Under the pieces are notes generated by a model. It did not search any database and was not told the origin of the DNA. It saw only the letters and a list, made by a program, of their open reading frames with translations. From G020354085 sp964629975 (GTDB lineage Bacteria > Pseudomonadota > Gammaproteobacteria > Acidiferrobacterales > Sulfurifustaceae), in NCBI GenBank assembly GCA_964629975.1, contig CAZVUN010000015.1, forward strand, positions 1 through 37,286: a stretch of 37,286 nucleotides of DNA, written 5' to 3'. Positions 16,415-25,545 of this stretch are shown here, piece after piece; positions within the stretch are counted from its first letter, which is position 1, and every line of letters begins with the position of its first letter. A program made the position numbers and the translations under genes.

Positions 16415-17562
16415 CTGCCCACCCCTTCGGCCACCGGGAACCCGCCGGCTGGCAACCCAAGTCGCGCCGCGTAAAGCGACTCGTAGGCCCTTGCCGTACG
16501 GCCGATGTCATATCGGACCAGCAAGGTCTCGCGTGCCTGCTCGCCGAGCGCCCGCCGTAAGGCCGCATCACTGACGACCCGCTGCAGCGCCGCGGCGAGC
16601 GCGGCCGCGTCGCCGGCAGGCGCCAGCAGGCCGTCGCATCCGTCGGTGACGACATTCGGGATGCCCCCGACCCGCGTGGCCACGATGGCCTTGCCCATCG
16701 CCATGGCCTCCAGCAGCGTCATGGGCAGCCCTTCCCAGCGCGACGGCATGGCGAGCACATCGAGCGCCGCAAGCAGCCGCGGAACGTCCGCGCGCTGACC
16801 GGTGAACGTCACGCACCCCTCAAGCCCGTGTCGCGCCACCTCGGCCGCGATTTCGTCGCGCAGTTCCCCGGAGCCAACCAGCAGGCAGTGCGTGTCGATG
16901 CCTTGCGCCGCCAAGCGCGCCAGGGCCGCAATCAGGTCGGCGTGGCCCTTGGCCGGGTGCAGGCGGCCCACGAGCCCAATCAGCGGCACCTGTTGCGGGA
17001 TTCCAAACTCGGCCCGCACACCTTCGCCGGTCGCACCCGCGAGCCGCTGCAGATCGATTCCGTTCTCCACCACGGCAATGCGGGACTTCGGTATGCCGTC
17101 ACGCTCGGCGAGCACCTGCGCCACCTCGGCACTCACCGCGATCACCTTGGTGGACAGCCATGCCAGCAACCAGTCAATGCGGCGGTGGAACGCGTCCTTC
17201 CAGACGTTGGTGCTGTGCACCGTCGAGAACACGCCCCGCACCCCCGCCAGTCGCGCCGCCACCCGCCCGTAGGCATCCGCCGTGAACAAATGGGTGTGCA
17301 CGACATCCGCGCGTTCGCGCCGCAACCAGCGAACCAGCCGCCACAACAGCGCCGGAGAATAGGTCGTGCGCCGGCCCAGCACCGTGACCGGCACCCCCAT
17401 GGCCTCGATCTCCCGCTCGAGCTCGCCGCCGCGCACGAGGCAGACAACGCTGAATCGGTACGCGGCCGAGCGATGGCGCAGCACATCGGCCAACAGGCGC
17501 TCGGCGCCATCCGGCGGCAGCTCGTCGATCACGTGAACCACATGGGGACGCGCCGCGGTCAT
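16411..17562 (-). CDS. GT4-family glycosyltransferase
   Basis: A 383-residue GT4 retaining glycosyltransferase. The N-terminal domain begins HVVHVIDELPPDGAERLLAD and includes DVVHTHLFTADAYGR. The donor domain carries PLIGLVGRLHPAKGHADLI and the Glu-x7-Glu motif in SRWEGLPMTLLEAMAMGKAIV. ATG 17562 has an excellent GAGGAGGG ribosome binding site and overlaps the stop of the polymerase gene by four bases (ATGA). At its own 3' end it overlaps the deacetylase start. It adds a sugar to the lipid-linked repeat unit on the cytoplasmic side; specificity is unknown. Confidence 0.92.
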   Translation of the reverse strand: MTAARPHVVHVIDELPPDGAERLLADVLRHRSAAYRFSVVCLVRGGELEREIEAMGVPVTVLGRRTTYSPALLWRLVRWLRRERADVVHTHLFTADAYGRVAARLAGVRGVFSTVHSTNVWKDAFHRRIDWLLAWLSTKVIAVSAEVAQVLAERDGIPKSRIAVVENGIDLQRLAGATGEGVRAEFGIPQQVPLIGLVGRLHPAKGHADLIAALARLAAQGIDTHCLLVGSGELRDEIAAEVARHGLEGCVTFTGQRADVPRLLAALDVLAMPSRWEGLPMTLLEAMAMGKAIVATRVGGIPNVVTDGCDGLLAPAGDAAALAAALQRVVSDAALRRALGEQARETLLVRYDIGRTARAYESLYAARLGLPAGGFPVAEGVGR

Positions 17563-19043
17563 GCGCCCTCCTCGGCCGGCGGCGCCGAATCGGCCAGCTC
17601 CACGGTCAGTCGCGACAGCGCCGCCAGATAGATCCAGAACGGGGCCGTGACGGCGATGTCCACCATGCGCGAACCGAACATATTCACCGCCGCCACCCCG
17701 GCAACCATCGCCACGGCCCCGAGCCCGACGCCACGCGCAAACGACTCGTCGCCGCGCCGGTACAGATCGGCCCCCATACGGTACATCCGGAAAAACAGCA
17801 ACAGCAGCACCACCAGTGCCGGCACCCCCATCTGGGAGCTGAGGTACAGATACATATTGTGGTTGTCCGATTCCACCACGTCGTACTCCGTGTACTGGCC
17901 CTTGAGCAGCGGAAACGTCTTGAAGCCCTTGCCGAACAGCGGGTTTTCGAGCGTCATATCAATTGCCGCGTTCCACAGAATCAGGCGCGTCTGCGAGCTG
18001 GCATCGAGCTCCTCCTTCTGACCGCTGTCGACGGTCAGCTGCTCCATACGCGCCTGCAGCGATTCCGGCATCAGTTCCGGCATGGCGACCAGCATGCCCA
18101 ACCCCAGCGCGCCCATGAAAAACAGAAACGCCTTTCCGCGCAAATAGGCCGCCGCCACCCCAGCCAGTGCCAGCCCGATATAGGCGCCACGCGAGAATGT
18201 GGCGAGCACCATTTTCGCGAGCGCCAGGAAATACGGCACCAAGAACCAGGCTCGGATATTCCCCATGTGGGAGAGAAAGAACCCCATGAACGGGGTGGCC
18301 GTCATGACCAGGAACGCGCCAAAGTCATTGGGCTGGTTCTGCGGGCCGAGGAGGCGCGCCTTCTCGATGCTGTCGAGCCAGCGCTTGTCCAGCCACTCGA
18401 GCACACCCAGTCCGAGAACCACCAGCGACCCCAGCATCAGGTACACGACGACACGCCGCGCCATGGCGCCATCGCGGATCAGGCGCAGGAACGCGAAGAA
18501 CACGATGAAATGATCGAGCCAGTGTTTGATGTCACCCGAATACGTGGTGAACACGTAGCCGACCCCAAGCCGCATGCTGGCGGTAACGACGGAGATCAGC
18601 ACCAGCACGCCAAACAGTGCGACGAGCTTTGCGGCGGGCAGGGCGCGGCGCCGTTCCTCCGTATCACGGTTCGCTTCCAGAACCCAGGCAAACACCAGCA
18701 ACAGCAGCAGCCCGTTCGTTCCGTTGATTCCCGGGGCAAGCGGCACGACGAACATCTTGTTAAGCGGGATATAGAAGATGAATGCCGCCAGCAGCCACTC
18801 CGGATCCCGCAGGGTTCGCGCGACCAATGCGAGGCCGAAAAGCAGCGCAAACGAGTACAGCATCCACGACGGCAGTCGCAGGTCGAGAATCGTAATCGCC
18901 GCCCCCAGCAGCGCCGGCACGGCGAGGAACATGAGCGTTGCGCGCAGCGGCGCGCCGCCCCAGCCGCGAGACGTGCTCGTGTCGCCTTTCTCGGCTTGCG
19001 CCGCGGCAGTCAGGTCAAGTGGAGAGCCGCTCATACATTGCAT
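17559..19043 (-). CDS. Wzy/O-antigen-ligase-like polymerase
   Basis: A 494-residue polytopic membrane protein of the Wzy_C/O-antigen ligase family, with about ten hydrophobic segments and a large periplasmic loop around DSGQKEELDASSQTRLILWNAAIDM. The family motif appears as NPLFGKGFKTFPLLKG followed by SDNHNMYLYLSSQMG, where the His is the residue conserved in ligases and polymerases. In this operon it most likely polymerises flipped repeat units in the periplasm. The start is uncertain: ATG 19043 or ATG 19034 (three codons later), both without a clear ribosome binding site and both inside the end of the upstream deacetylase gene, which implies translational coupling. The frame is open to 19301 but that part only shadows the deacetylase gene. 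Confidence 0.88.
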   Translation of the reverse strand: MQCMSGSPLDLTAAAQAEKGDTSTSRGWGGAPLRATLMFLAVPALLGAAITILDLRLPSWMLYSFALLFGLALVARTLRDPEWLLAAFIFYIPLNKMFVVPLAPGINGTNGLLLLLVFAWVLEANRDTEERRRALPAAKLVALFGVLVLISVVTASMRLGVGYVFTTYSGDIKHWLDHFIVFFAFLRLIRDGAMARRVVVYLMLGSLVVLGLGVLEWLDKRWLDSIEKARLLGPQNQPNDFGAFLVMTATPFMGFFLSHMGNIRAWFLVPYFLALAKMVLATFSRGAYIGLALAGVAAAYLRGKAFLFFMGALGLGMLVAMPELMPESLQARMEQLTVDSGQKEELDASSQTRLILWNAAIDMTLENPLFGKGFKTFPLLKGQYTEYDVVESDNHNMYLYLSSQMGVPALVVLLLLFFRMYRMGADLYRRGDESFARGVGLGAVAMVAGVAAVNMFGSRMVDIAVTAPFWIYLAALSRLTVELADSAPPAEEGA

Positions 19044-19809
19044 GGTAAAGCCGGTTTCCGGCGACCCGGCGAACAATCTCTTTTGCGCCGGCCACCGCCT
19101 GTGCGCGCGCCAGCCAGTGCCAGTCGCCCCGCGCAATCCGGGCAAACTCCGCGAGCGGCGTGGCGTGGCGGATCGCCACGCGCCGGACGATGCCGCCGCG
19201 GGCAAACGCCGCGGCATTGCTAGCGCCCACCTGCGACGAGAAGAACAGGCGATAACCCGCCGCCAAACCCGGCGCGATCTGGGACTGCCGAAACCGGCCA
19301 CCCGGAAACGACAATGAAGTCACGGCGCGACCGGTATGGCCTTCGATCGTTTCTTTCGACTCTCGATACTCGGCCGCCACTTCCGCCGGCGACAGATCAT
19401 CAAAGAAGCGGTGCGTTTTGCCGTGCGACCCGATGGTCATGCCCCCTTCGGCCATCTCGCGCAACTCCCGCCCCGTGCAGAATCCGCGCCGCTGCCCGAT
19501 GAAGTCGGAGGTCACGAAAAATATCGCGCCGAGACCGCGCTCGCGCAGCAGCGGATAGGCAGTGCGGTAGTTGCTGCCGTGGCCGTCGTCGAACGTGAGC
19601 AGCACGCCGCCCTTGGAAGGCACGGCCTGCTCCGGAGCGCCCGGCGACGGCGGCCGAAGCACCGGCAGTCCCAGCTCGGCGAGCGTGTCAAGCTGGCGCA
19701 GGAACTCTCCCACCTCGACGGCGTAGGGCCGGTCCGCCGGATCGATCGCGTCCCACTCGCTCGCACTCGCATAGAGCGCGTGGTACATGAGCACCATGAC
19801 CTGACTCAT
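19015..19809 (-). CDS. Polysaccharide deacetylase (NodB-like), copy 3
   Basis: A 264-residue CE4-type protein starting MSQVMVLMYHALY. It carries LTFDDGHGSN (71-80), SHGKTHRFFDDL (128-139, the H-x3-H metal pair) and SFPGGRF. It is a minimal NodB domain without signal peptide or membrane segment. ATG 19809 was chosen because GGGAG lies six bases upstream and it overlaps the stop of the GT2 gene by four bases (ATGA). The frame is open far upstream (to 20391) only as a shadow of the GT2 gene. Sequence around the motifs differs clearly from copies at 15566 and 20943, so it probably acts on a different sugar or step. Confidence 0.92.
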   Translation of the reverse strand: MSQVMVLMYHALYASASEWDAIDPADRPYAVEVGEFLRQLDTLAELGLPVLRPPSPGAPEQAVPSKGGVLLTFDDGHGSNYRTAYPLLRERGLGAIFFVTSDFIGQRRGFCTGRELREMAEGGMTIGSHGKTHRFFDDLSPAEVAAEYRESKETIEGHTGRAVTSLSFPGGRFRQSQIAPGLAAGYRLFFSSQVGASNAAAFARGGIVRRVAIRHATPLAEFARIARGDWHWLARAQAVAGAKEIVRRVAGNRLYHAMYERLST

Positions 19810-20939
19810 GTCTTCTCCCAACGCGCGTCGATGCCGCCGGCCAACGCGTTGCGCATGGCCAGCACCGCCGCCCAATTGAGCTCGAGAAATACCACGGCGA
19901 AGCTGACCAGCCGATTGCGCCGCCACCCGACGAAGGCGAGGCCGGCCAGCGAGGCCGCGTAAAACAGCGCCTGCGCTGCGGCGGCGAGGGTGTACACGGC
20001 GCCGGATGCAAGAAACGACGCGCCCAGCATGCAAACCAACGCGTACGGCACGAACAGCCGAAAGACCTTGTGTGAAAGGAATTGCACCCACACCGGATTG
20101 TGCCAAGGCGAGAACATCCAGGGGTGACGCGCGAACGCCTGGAAGTTGCCGGTCAGTGTCCGGATCTTTCGCTTGCGCTCGCCCGGCGTGTCCTGCTGCA
20201 GCTCGTCGTAGATGACGGCGCCGGCCTCGAAAACGACCCGCCGGCCGCGGCGCACGATCTGCATCGGAATCTCGAAATCGTCGAGCAGCGCATCTTCGCT
20301 GAGCGGCACGTAGTCTGCGCGGCGGATGGCATAGAGCGCCCCGGTCACTCCGACGGTCGAGGCGAAGCGGCTTTCCGCCCGGCGTATCCACTTTTCATAA
20401 CGCCAATAGAGACCGATGTGCGCAGCCGCGTGCGTGACCGGATCGCGGTGCACCAGCTCCCCGCTCACGGCGCCTACCTCGGGGGATTGCAGGCGCGCTA
20501 CCAGGTAACGAACCGCCTGCGGCTCCAGCACCTGGCGCACGTCGGTGAATACCACGATCTCGGAGGAAACGTGTTCCAGGGCGCGATTGAGCGCGTGCGG
20601 CTTGCCGCGGCGCGGCGCGTAGGCGAGAAGCTCGACGTCCTTCTGCGCGGCAATGAGATCGTTGGTCGCGTCTGTCGAGCCATCCGACACGAACAGAACA
20701 CGCAGCCGGCCCGGCTCGTAATCGAGGGAGCGGAGGTTCTCGATCTTGGCGAGGACGCGCTGCTGTTCGTTGTATACCGCCACCACGATAGTCACGTCCG
20801 GCCAGGCGCGCAGCCGCTTCGGATCGGCCGCCTCCTCGGCACGCAGCCGCGACAGCAGCCAAATGCCGACCGGGTACAGCACATAGGTGTAGGCGACGAA
20901 CGCCAACGAGACCCAGAAAATCAGTGCGGCGATCTGCAT
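19806..20939 (-). CDS. GT2-family membrane glycosyltransferase
   Basis: A 377-residue processive-type GT2 enzyme. One N-terminal membrane segment (about 4-28) precedes the GT-A domain with VTIVVAVYNEQQRV, LFVSDGSTDATND, FTDVRQVLEP (the DxD-like position) and SEDALLDDFEIPMQIVRRGRR (TED-like acidic motif). KRKIRTLTGNFQAF takes the place of the Q-x-x-R-W region. Three to four C-terminal membrane segments follow. The architecture resembles NodC/IcaA-like synthases, but the QRxRW box is degenerate (ends without Trp), so a processive role is uncertain. It lies three bases after the preceding deacetylase gene. Confidence 0.9.
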   Translation of the reverse strand: MQIAALIFWVSLAFVAYTYVLYPVGIWLLSRLRAEEAADPKRLRAWPDVTIVVAVYNEQQRVLAKIENLRSLDYEPGRLRVLFVSDGSTDATNDLIAAQKDVELLAYAPRRGKPHALNRALEHVSSEIVVFTDVRQVLEPQAVRYLVARLQSPEVGAVSGELVHRDPVTHAAAHIGLYWRYEKWIRRAESRFASTVGVTGALYAIRRADYVPLSEDALLDDFEIPMQIVRRGRRVVFEAGAVIYDELQQDTPGERKRKIRTLTGNFQAFARHPWMFSPWHNPVWVQFLSHKVFRLFVPYALVCMLGASFLASGAVYTLAAAAQALFYAASLAGLAFVGWRRNRLVSFAVVFLELNWAAVLAMRNALAGGIDARWEKT

Positions 20940-20942
20940 GGG

Positions 20943-21908
20943 TCAGTGTCCCGCCACCAGCCAGGCAAAGTCGCCGATCGTCCGTCCGCCAGTCGGCTGC
21001 CGGCGGATGGCATAGCAGTCCATTCCCCGCTGGTGTATCCCCTCGATGGTCGAGAACGCCAGCTCGAATCCGCAGCGCCGCAGGATCTCCTTCGTCTCTT
21101 CCGTGAAGTCCTGCGCGCGCCCGTTCGGGTAGGCAAAGTAGCGCGGCGCCTGTCCGGTCTCGTCGCAAATGCGGTCCCGGCACGTCCGAATCTCCTCCTC
21201 CGCCTCGCGCGCGCCTACCTGAGAAAGGATGGGATGGGTGTGGGTGTGGCCGCCGTAGCGCGTGTACTCCATGGTTGCCCGCACCTCGTCCCAGTTGAGC
21301 ATCTGGCGCCCCGCGGAACCGTCGTACGGATCAACATCGAGCGCGGTGAAAAGCTGCGCCAGCCAGCGGGTCCGTTGCGCATCGGGCACATTCTTCAGGA
21401 ACGACTTGCATGCATCGACGCACGCATCGCGCGCGGGCGCCGACGACAGCGCCTGGCGGCCTCCGTCCCAAGGCAGCTCCACGAACGGGCGGCGGCTGCG
21501 GTGTACCGCCCAACCCACCGCGTCCGTCCAGATCAACCCGCCGCGGTCGATGAAGGAGGTCGCGAGGAACACGACGGCCGGAATACGCAGCTCCTGCAGC
21601 ACCGGGTAGGCATGGTCGTGGAAGTCGCGATAACCGTCGTCGAACGTCACCAGCACCGCGGGACGCGCCGTGCGCTGCCGCCCCTCCAATACGAGTTGGA
21701 ACTCCTCCGGTGCGATCGGCGTGCAACGACGTCGCACCCAGCGCATCTGCTGGCGAAAGCGCTCGCGCCCGGGACCGGGAAAGGCCCCGCCCGCATCCTC
21801 GATGCGGTGGTACATGAGGACCGTGATACCCTCCCCGCGGCCCAGACGCGCCGTCACCGGCCAGCCGACCGGCGACGCCACGAGCGCTTTGCCAAGCCGG
21901 CGTATCAT
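20943..21908 (-). CDS. Polysaccharide deacetylase (NodB-like), copy 2
   Basis: A 321-residue CE4-type protein. TFDDGYRDFHDH (88-99) is followed by an insertion of about 70 residues (about 130-200) absent from the other copies. Then come GGHTHTHPILS (218-228) and YFAYPNGRAQDF. The extended form with HTHTHP resembles XrtA-locus and other Gram-negative EPS deacetylases. There is no cleavable signal. Its ATG directly abuts the stop of the flippase gene, and its stop is three bases before the GT2 gene. Confidence 0.92.
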   Translation of the reverse strand: MIRRLGKALVASPVGWPVTARLGRGEGITVLMYHRIEDAGGAFPGPGRERFRQQMRWVRRRCTPIAPEEFQLVLEGRQRTARPAVLVTFDDGYRDFHDHAYPVLQELRIPAVVFLATSFIDRGGLIWTDAVGWAVHRSRRPFVELPWDGGRQALSSAPARDACVDACKSFLKNVPDAQRTRWLAQLFTALDVDPYDGSAGRQMLNWDEVRATMEYTRYGGHTHTHPILSQVGAREAEEEIRTCRDRICDETGQAPRYFAYPNGRAQDFTEETKEILRRCGFELAFSTIEGIHQRGMDCYAIRRQPTGGRTIGDFAWLVAGH

Positions 21909-23381
21909 TCACGAACCCGCCACGCGTGCCCGCACAGCCGCAAACATCGCCACGGAGGTCTTGCGGTCAAACGCCAGCACCAGCAGTCCGTAGCTCAGCG
22001 CGCCGGTCAGCACCTTGGCCGCCAGCGCGACCACGCCGTGCCCGAACGGCGCCTGCGTGACAATCACGTACATCGCCAGGGACAAGAGCCCGTAACGGAC
22101 GATACTCGACCACGGGACGCCCAGCGGCAGCCGGTCGCGGGTCAGCAGGACGGTGAGCGCCGCGAGCACCAGCGCGCTCAGAAGCGTTGCGACCGCCGCC
22201 CCCACGATCCCGTACAGCGGAATCAGCAGCAGGTTAAGGACGATGTTCAGCCCTGCCGCCGCCACCACCCGCACCATGATGAGCACGGTGTGCTTGTGAA
22301 TGTAGAGGCCCGCGCCCAGTATCACCATGCCGCCCTGAATCACAATGCCCGCCATCACCCACGGAATGATGGCGGCGCCGGCGCGGTACTTCTCCGAGGC
22401 CAGCAGCACCAACAGATCCTCCCCCACGGCCGTGAGCCCCGCGATGATCGGCATGCCGAGCAGCAGGTAGTAGCGCAGCGAGTCCTCGAGAAAACGACGC
22501 GTCTCGGCCTCGCCTTTTTCCTCCCACAGGCGCACGTACATCGGAACGATCGCCTGTCCAACCGAGGCGATCGCGATCATCTGCACGTACTCGCTCATGT
22601 TGTAGGCCGCTGAGTAAAGACCAAGCGCCTCGCCCCCGAGCATCGCCTGAATCAGGTAGCGGTCGGCGACATTCAACACAATACGGGCAACCTCGAAACC
22701 CAGCATCGGCACGCCGAACACCACCATCGCCCGGAACAAGCCGGGCGAAAAGCCTCGCGGCGACACGTCGTGATGCCGCAGCAACCAGACTGCGAGAACC
22801 ACCAGCGCCAACACTTCGGTGATGATCGTCGCGGCGTAGAAACCGTACAGACTGCGGGAGATGAAGACCAGCGTCACGACAATCGCCCCGAGACCAAAGT
22901 ATCTGACCGCCACCTGATAGATCGCGAAGGCGCCGCTGCGCAGCTGCGCACGCATCAGGTTGATGAGCCCGTTGTCCACAATCCGGACCAGCGTCAGAAC
23001 CGCCGTGAAAAGCAGCAGGCCGCGCACACGCGCGTCGTTCCACCACGCGGCCGGCACCAGTTGACTGAAGGCGACCCAGACCAGGGTCACCAGGACGCCG
23101 AGGCCGGCCATGCCCCACAGCACCGTCGCGTGGAACTGCGTCTCGGTCCACTTGGAACGGCCGGCGACGACCTCGCCGTGCATTCGTACGATGGAGTGCT
23201 GCAGGCCGAATTTGCCTACACCGACGACGAACATCAACGCCGCCGACACCAGGTTCATCAACCCGTACTCCTCGACACTGAAGATGCGTGTGAACAGCGG
23301 AAACGACACGATGCTCGCGACGGTCACCAGCAGACTGCCGGCCGAATAGTTCGACGCGTGGCGAAGCAGGCGGCTAAGCAT
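21909..23381 (-). CDS. Wzx-like oligosaccharide flippase
   Basis: A 490-residue polytopic protein of the MOP exporter superfamily (Polysacc_synt/MATE fold), with about 12-14 hydrophobic segments. The N-terminus SLLVTVASIVSFPLFTRIFS followed by EYGLMNL is the characteristic first helix and loop of Wzx proteins. It would move the undecaprenyl-linked repeat unit across the inner membrane. Its ATG overlaps the end of the upstream GNAT gene by eight bases, and its stop directly abuts the deacetylase start. Confidence 0.93.
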   Translation of the reverse strand: MLSRLLRHASNYSAGSLLVTVASIVSFPLFTRIFSVEEYGLMNLVSAALMFVVGVGKFGLQHSIVRMHGEVVAGRSKWTETQFHATVLWGMAGLGVLVTLVWVAFSQLVPAAWWNDARVRGLLLFTAVLTLVRIVDNGLINLMRAQLRSGAFAIYQVAVRYFGLGAIVVTLVFISRSLYGFYAATIITEVLALVVLAVWLLRHHDVSPRGFSPGLFRAMVVFGVPMLGFEVARIVLNVADRYLIQAMLGGEALGLYSAAYNMSEYVQMIAIASVGQAIVPMYVRLWEEKGEAETRRFLEDSLRYYLLLGMPIIAGLTAVGEDLLVLLASEKYRAGAAIIPWVMAGIVIQGGMVILGAGLYIHKHTVLIMVRVVAAAGLNIVLNLLLIPLYGIVGAAVATLLSALVLAALTVLLTRDRLPLGVPWSSIVRYGLLSLAMYVIVTQAPFGHGVVALAAKVLTGALSYGLLVLAFDRKTSVAMFAAVRARVAGS

Positions 23382-24552
23382 GATCCACCGGTTGCGCCAA
23401 CGGTCCGGCCGGTGCAGCGCCGGACGTGCGGGTTCGCATGTCCTTCATCTGCTTCTTCAACGCAGGCAACCAGTCATGGCGCAGACGATAGGCCAGCGCC
23501 GCCGGGCTCCAGCGATAAGCCCTGTGGTAGTAGGTCTCGCGCTGCTCCTTGGCCCACTGCGTCTTGTATTCGTATTCGCCGCGCAGCATGTCGAAAACGC
23601 GGTTGCCCTCCCCAATGGCATGCTGGATCGCATAGCCCATCAGCACCAACCCCGGACGCAATTTGGCCAGGGCTGGATCGAAACCGCCCTGGAAGTAGTG
23701 CACCTGGTTGCGGAACCGATAGAAGTAATACATCGCGACAACGTTGCCGCCGATCTCGAGGCAGTAGAGGCGCAACCACCCGTTGGCCTGGCAGCTGTGC
23801 ATAACCTCGCGATGGAACGCGGTGTACTGCGCCGTAGAGAATGCGTGCTCTTCGCCGCGCTCCTGCCAGCGCAGGCGGTGCAGGGCCACAAGACGGTCGA
23901 TGGCCTCGTCAAGCCGTGCCGCGTCCTCCCAGAGGAACAACCGCGCGCCCGGCTGCGCCTCGATCCGCCGCCGGGTTTGACGCAGCGTGTAGCGCCGATC
24001 GCGGTGTTGTGCGTCGAGATAGGCCTCCCAGCTGTCGGGCAGAACCAGGTACGAGATGCGCGCGCTGATGCCCTCGGCGCCTCTGTCCCGTCCCGCGACT
24101 CCGGACAGGGCATGTCGAAACGCTGAATCCCTCGCCATGTCGGTCAACAGCAGCACGTCCCACGGACCCGCCTTTCCCACCACGTATTCGGCCAGCGCCC
24201 GTGCCGCTGCCGCCTCGTGTGCCGGATCGAGCAGCGCGTCCAGATCGTCCGGCGAGGTGTCGCCGCCGGTGCCGACGAACCGCAACGTGCGCACCGGCAC
24301 GAAACGCAGCACCCGCGTTCTTTGCAGGTAAACCGGCAGAATTCCAACCACCGTGTCACCCCGGCGCGCTACCAGCAGGCGCAGCGCGTGACCGTCGCCG
24401 TAGTGACGCCACCAGGCGCGCAGCCATTCCCAGCTCAGGAACACGCTGGCGATGCGCGCCCGCGCGAGCAATGCGCTCCAGTCCGCGCGAAGCGCATCGA
24501 AACCCGCCGGGTCACTGACCACGCTGACGTGCACGGCCGCGGTTTCACGCAT
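23374..24552 (-). CDS. GNAT/FemAB-like acyltransferase
   Basis: A 392-residue double-GNAT (CelD/BcsL-like, Acetyltransf_6) protein. It has SVFLSWEWLRAWWRHYG and DTVVGILPVYL in the N-terminal half. The C-terminal half contains RRYTLRQTRRRIEAQPGARL, LHRLRWQERGEEHAFS, GNVVAMYYFYRFRNQVHYFQ and FDMLRGEYEYKTQWA, the latter typical of FemAB-type proteins in EPS loci. It is predicted cytosolic. ATG 24552 overlaps the upstream deacetylase-like gene by eight bases; the frame is open to 24642 but that only shadows the neighbour. It may acylate an amino sugar freed by one of the adjacent deacetylases (inference). Confidence 0.88.
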   Translation of the reverse strand: MRETAAVHVSVVSDPAGFDALRADWSALLARARIASVFLSWEWLRAWWRHYGDGHALRLLVARRGDTVVGILPVYLQRTRVLRFVPVRTLRFVGTGGDTSPDDLDALLDPAHEAAAARALAEYVVGKAGPWDVLLLTDMARDSAFRHALSGVAGRDRGAEGISARISYLVLPDSWEAYLDAQHRDRRYTLRQTRRRIEAQPGARLFLWEDAARLDEAIDRLVALHRLRWQERGEEHAFSTAQYTAFHREVMHSCQANGWLRLYCLEIGGNVVAMYYFYRFRNQVHYFQGGFDPALAKLRPGLVLMGYAIQHAIGEGNRVFDMLRGEYEYKTQWAKEQRETYYHRAYRWSPAALAYRLRHDWLPALKKQMKDMRTRTSGAAPAGPLAQPVDHA

Positions 24553-25480
24553 GGCCGGCCCCGAAGGTTTTCGCCGCGTCCGCAAGGCCGCTGAAGGCGA
24601 TGCCCTCGCCGCGGCACCAGTGCAATACGGCCGACAGATCATCGAGAAAACGCTGCACCTCGCCGTCTGTCTGGGGATAGGGGCTCGCCTTCGCGATCAC
24701 CTCCATCGAATGGAACATCATGTTGAGCACCACGATCGGGCGGTCGCGGTAGCGGCGCAGGTGATAGCGCAGAGTCTCCTTCATCGAGTCCACGCCCGAG
24801 AACCACGGGCGCAGCCAGTGCGGACCGCGAAACCAGCGCCGCCGCATGGTGACCGGCACTTCGAGAAGGTCGCCGCGCCCGTCGGGAGCGATCGCGGCAA
24901 GGGCATCGGGGCGGGGGAAGTATGGCTGCTCGGGCGCGCCGCGGTAGTCGACGTCGCCGTCGGGATGACGCCAGCGGATGTGCGGTGTGACGCTGCTGTC
25001 CGCGAGGTAGCCGAGCTGCGCGAGCGACCGGATGGTATTGGGGCCGGCGCCGAAACGCCCGGCGCGAAACGAAAGCGGACGACAGCCAAAGCGTGAGACG
25101 AAGATATTGGTGAGGTTCTCGAGCTTTCGACGCTCCACCTCCGGGGCGCAGTGGCACTGAAAATCCGGGCTGTCCACGCCGGCGTAGTCATGGAACTTTT
25201 TCTCCGGTTCGATGAACGCCGAGTGCAGGTGCGTGCCGTACTCATGCCTGCCCTTCAGCGCACGCAACGCTGCGACGCTCGCTTCATCCTCCATGACCTC
25301 CACCGTCAGCAGGTAGGTCGGCACCGCCCCGGCCGCGTCGAACACCGGTTGCAGGCGCTGAGGAATTCCAACCGTGATTGAGTCGAAGCGCAGCGGCTTG
25401 GAACGAATCCAGTGCGGATCATGATCGCACTCGGTGTCGATCGTGACCAAGAACAGAACCTTTTCGGCTTTACTGGCCAT
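24545..25480 (-). CDS. Divergent polysaccharide-deacetylase-fold protein (WalW-like), copy 1
   Basis: A 311-residue protein distantly related to CE4 deacetylases. Instead of TFDDG it has TIDTECDHDP (13-22), and the metal-binding histidines appear as YGTHLHSAFIEP (81-92). SFRAGRFGAGPNTI matches the downstream Arg motif. The DTE-x-D arrangement and the Cys-rich CHCAPEVER segment set it apart from the three classical copies. It resembles the WalW-type proteins sometimes found with LPS/EPS genes, whose reaction I cannot state. ATG 25480 is preferred over GTG 25492, because a GGTGGGG stretch precedes it. The promoter-proximal gap is only 65 bases. Confidence 0.8.
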   Translation of the reverse strand: MASKAEKVLFLVTIDTECDHDPHWIRSKPLRFDSITVGIPQRLQPVFDAAGAVPTYLLTVEVMEDEASVAALRALKGRHEYGTHLHSAFIEPEKKFHDYAGVDSPDFQCHCAPEVERRKLENLTNIFVSRFGCRPLSFRAGRFGAGPNTIRSLAQLGYLADSSVTPHIRWRHPDGDVDYRGAPEQPYFPRPDALAAIAPDGRGDLLEVPVTMRRRWFRGPHWLRPWFSGVDSMKETLRYHLRRYRDRPIVVLNMMFHSMEVIAKASPYPQTDGEVQRFLDDLSAVLHWCRGEGIAFSGLADAAKTFGAGHA

Positions 25481-25545
25481 AATCAGCCCCACCGGCGCCG
25501 CCGCCGTCGCGGATTGAGTACGCTTTCGCGAACGCGCGATTCACG

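Noticed and set aside
20082..22613. 843-residue open frame on the plus strand
   Set aside because: It lies opposite three well-identified minus-strand genes (GT2, deacetylase, flippase), has an Arg/His/Gln-rich composition typical of GC-rich shadows, and no domain.
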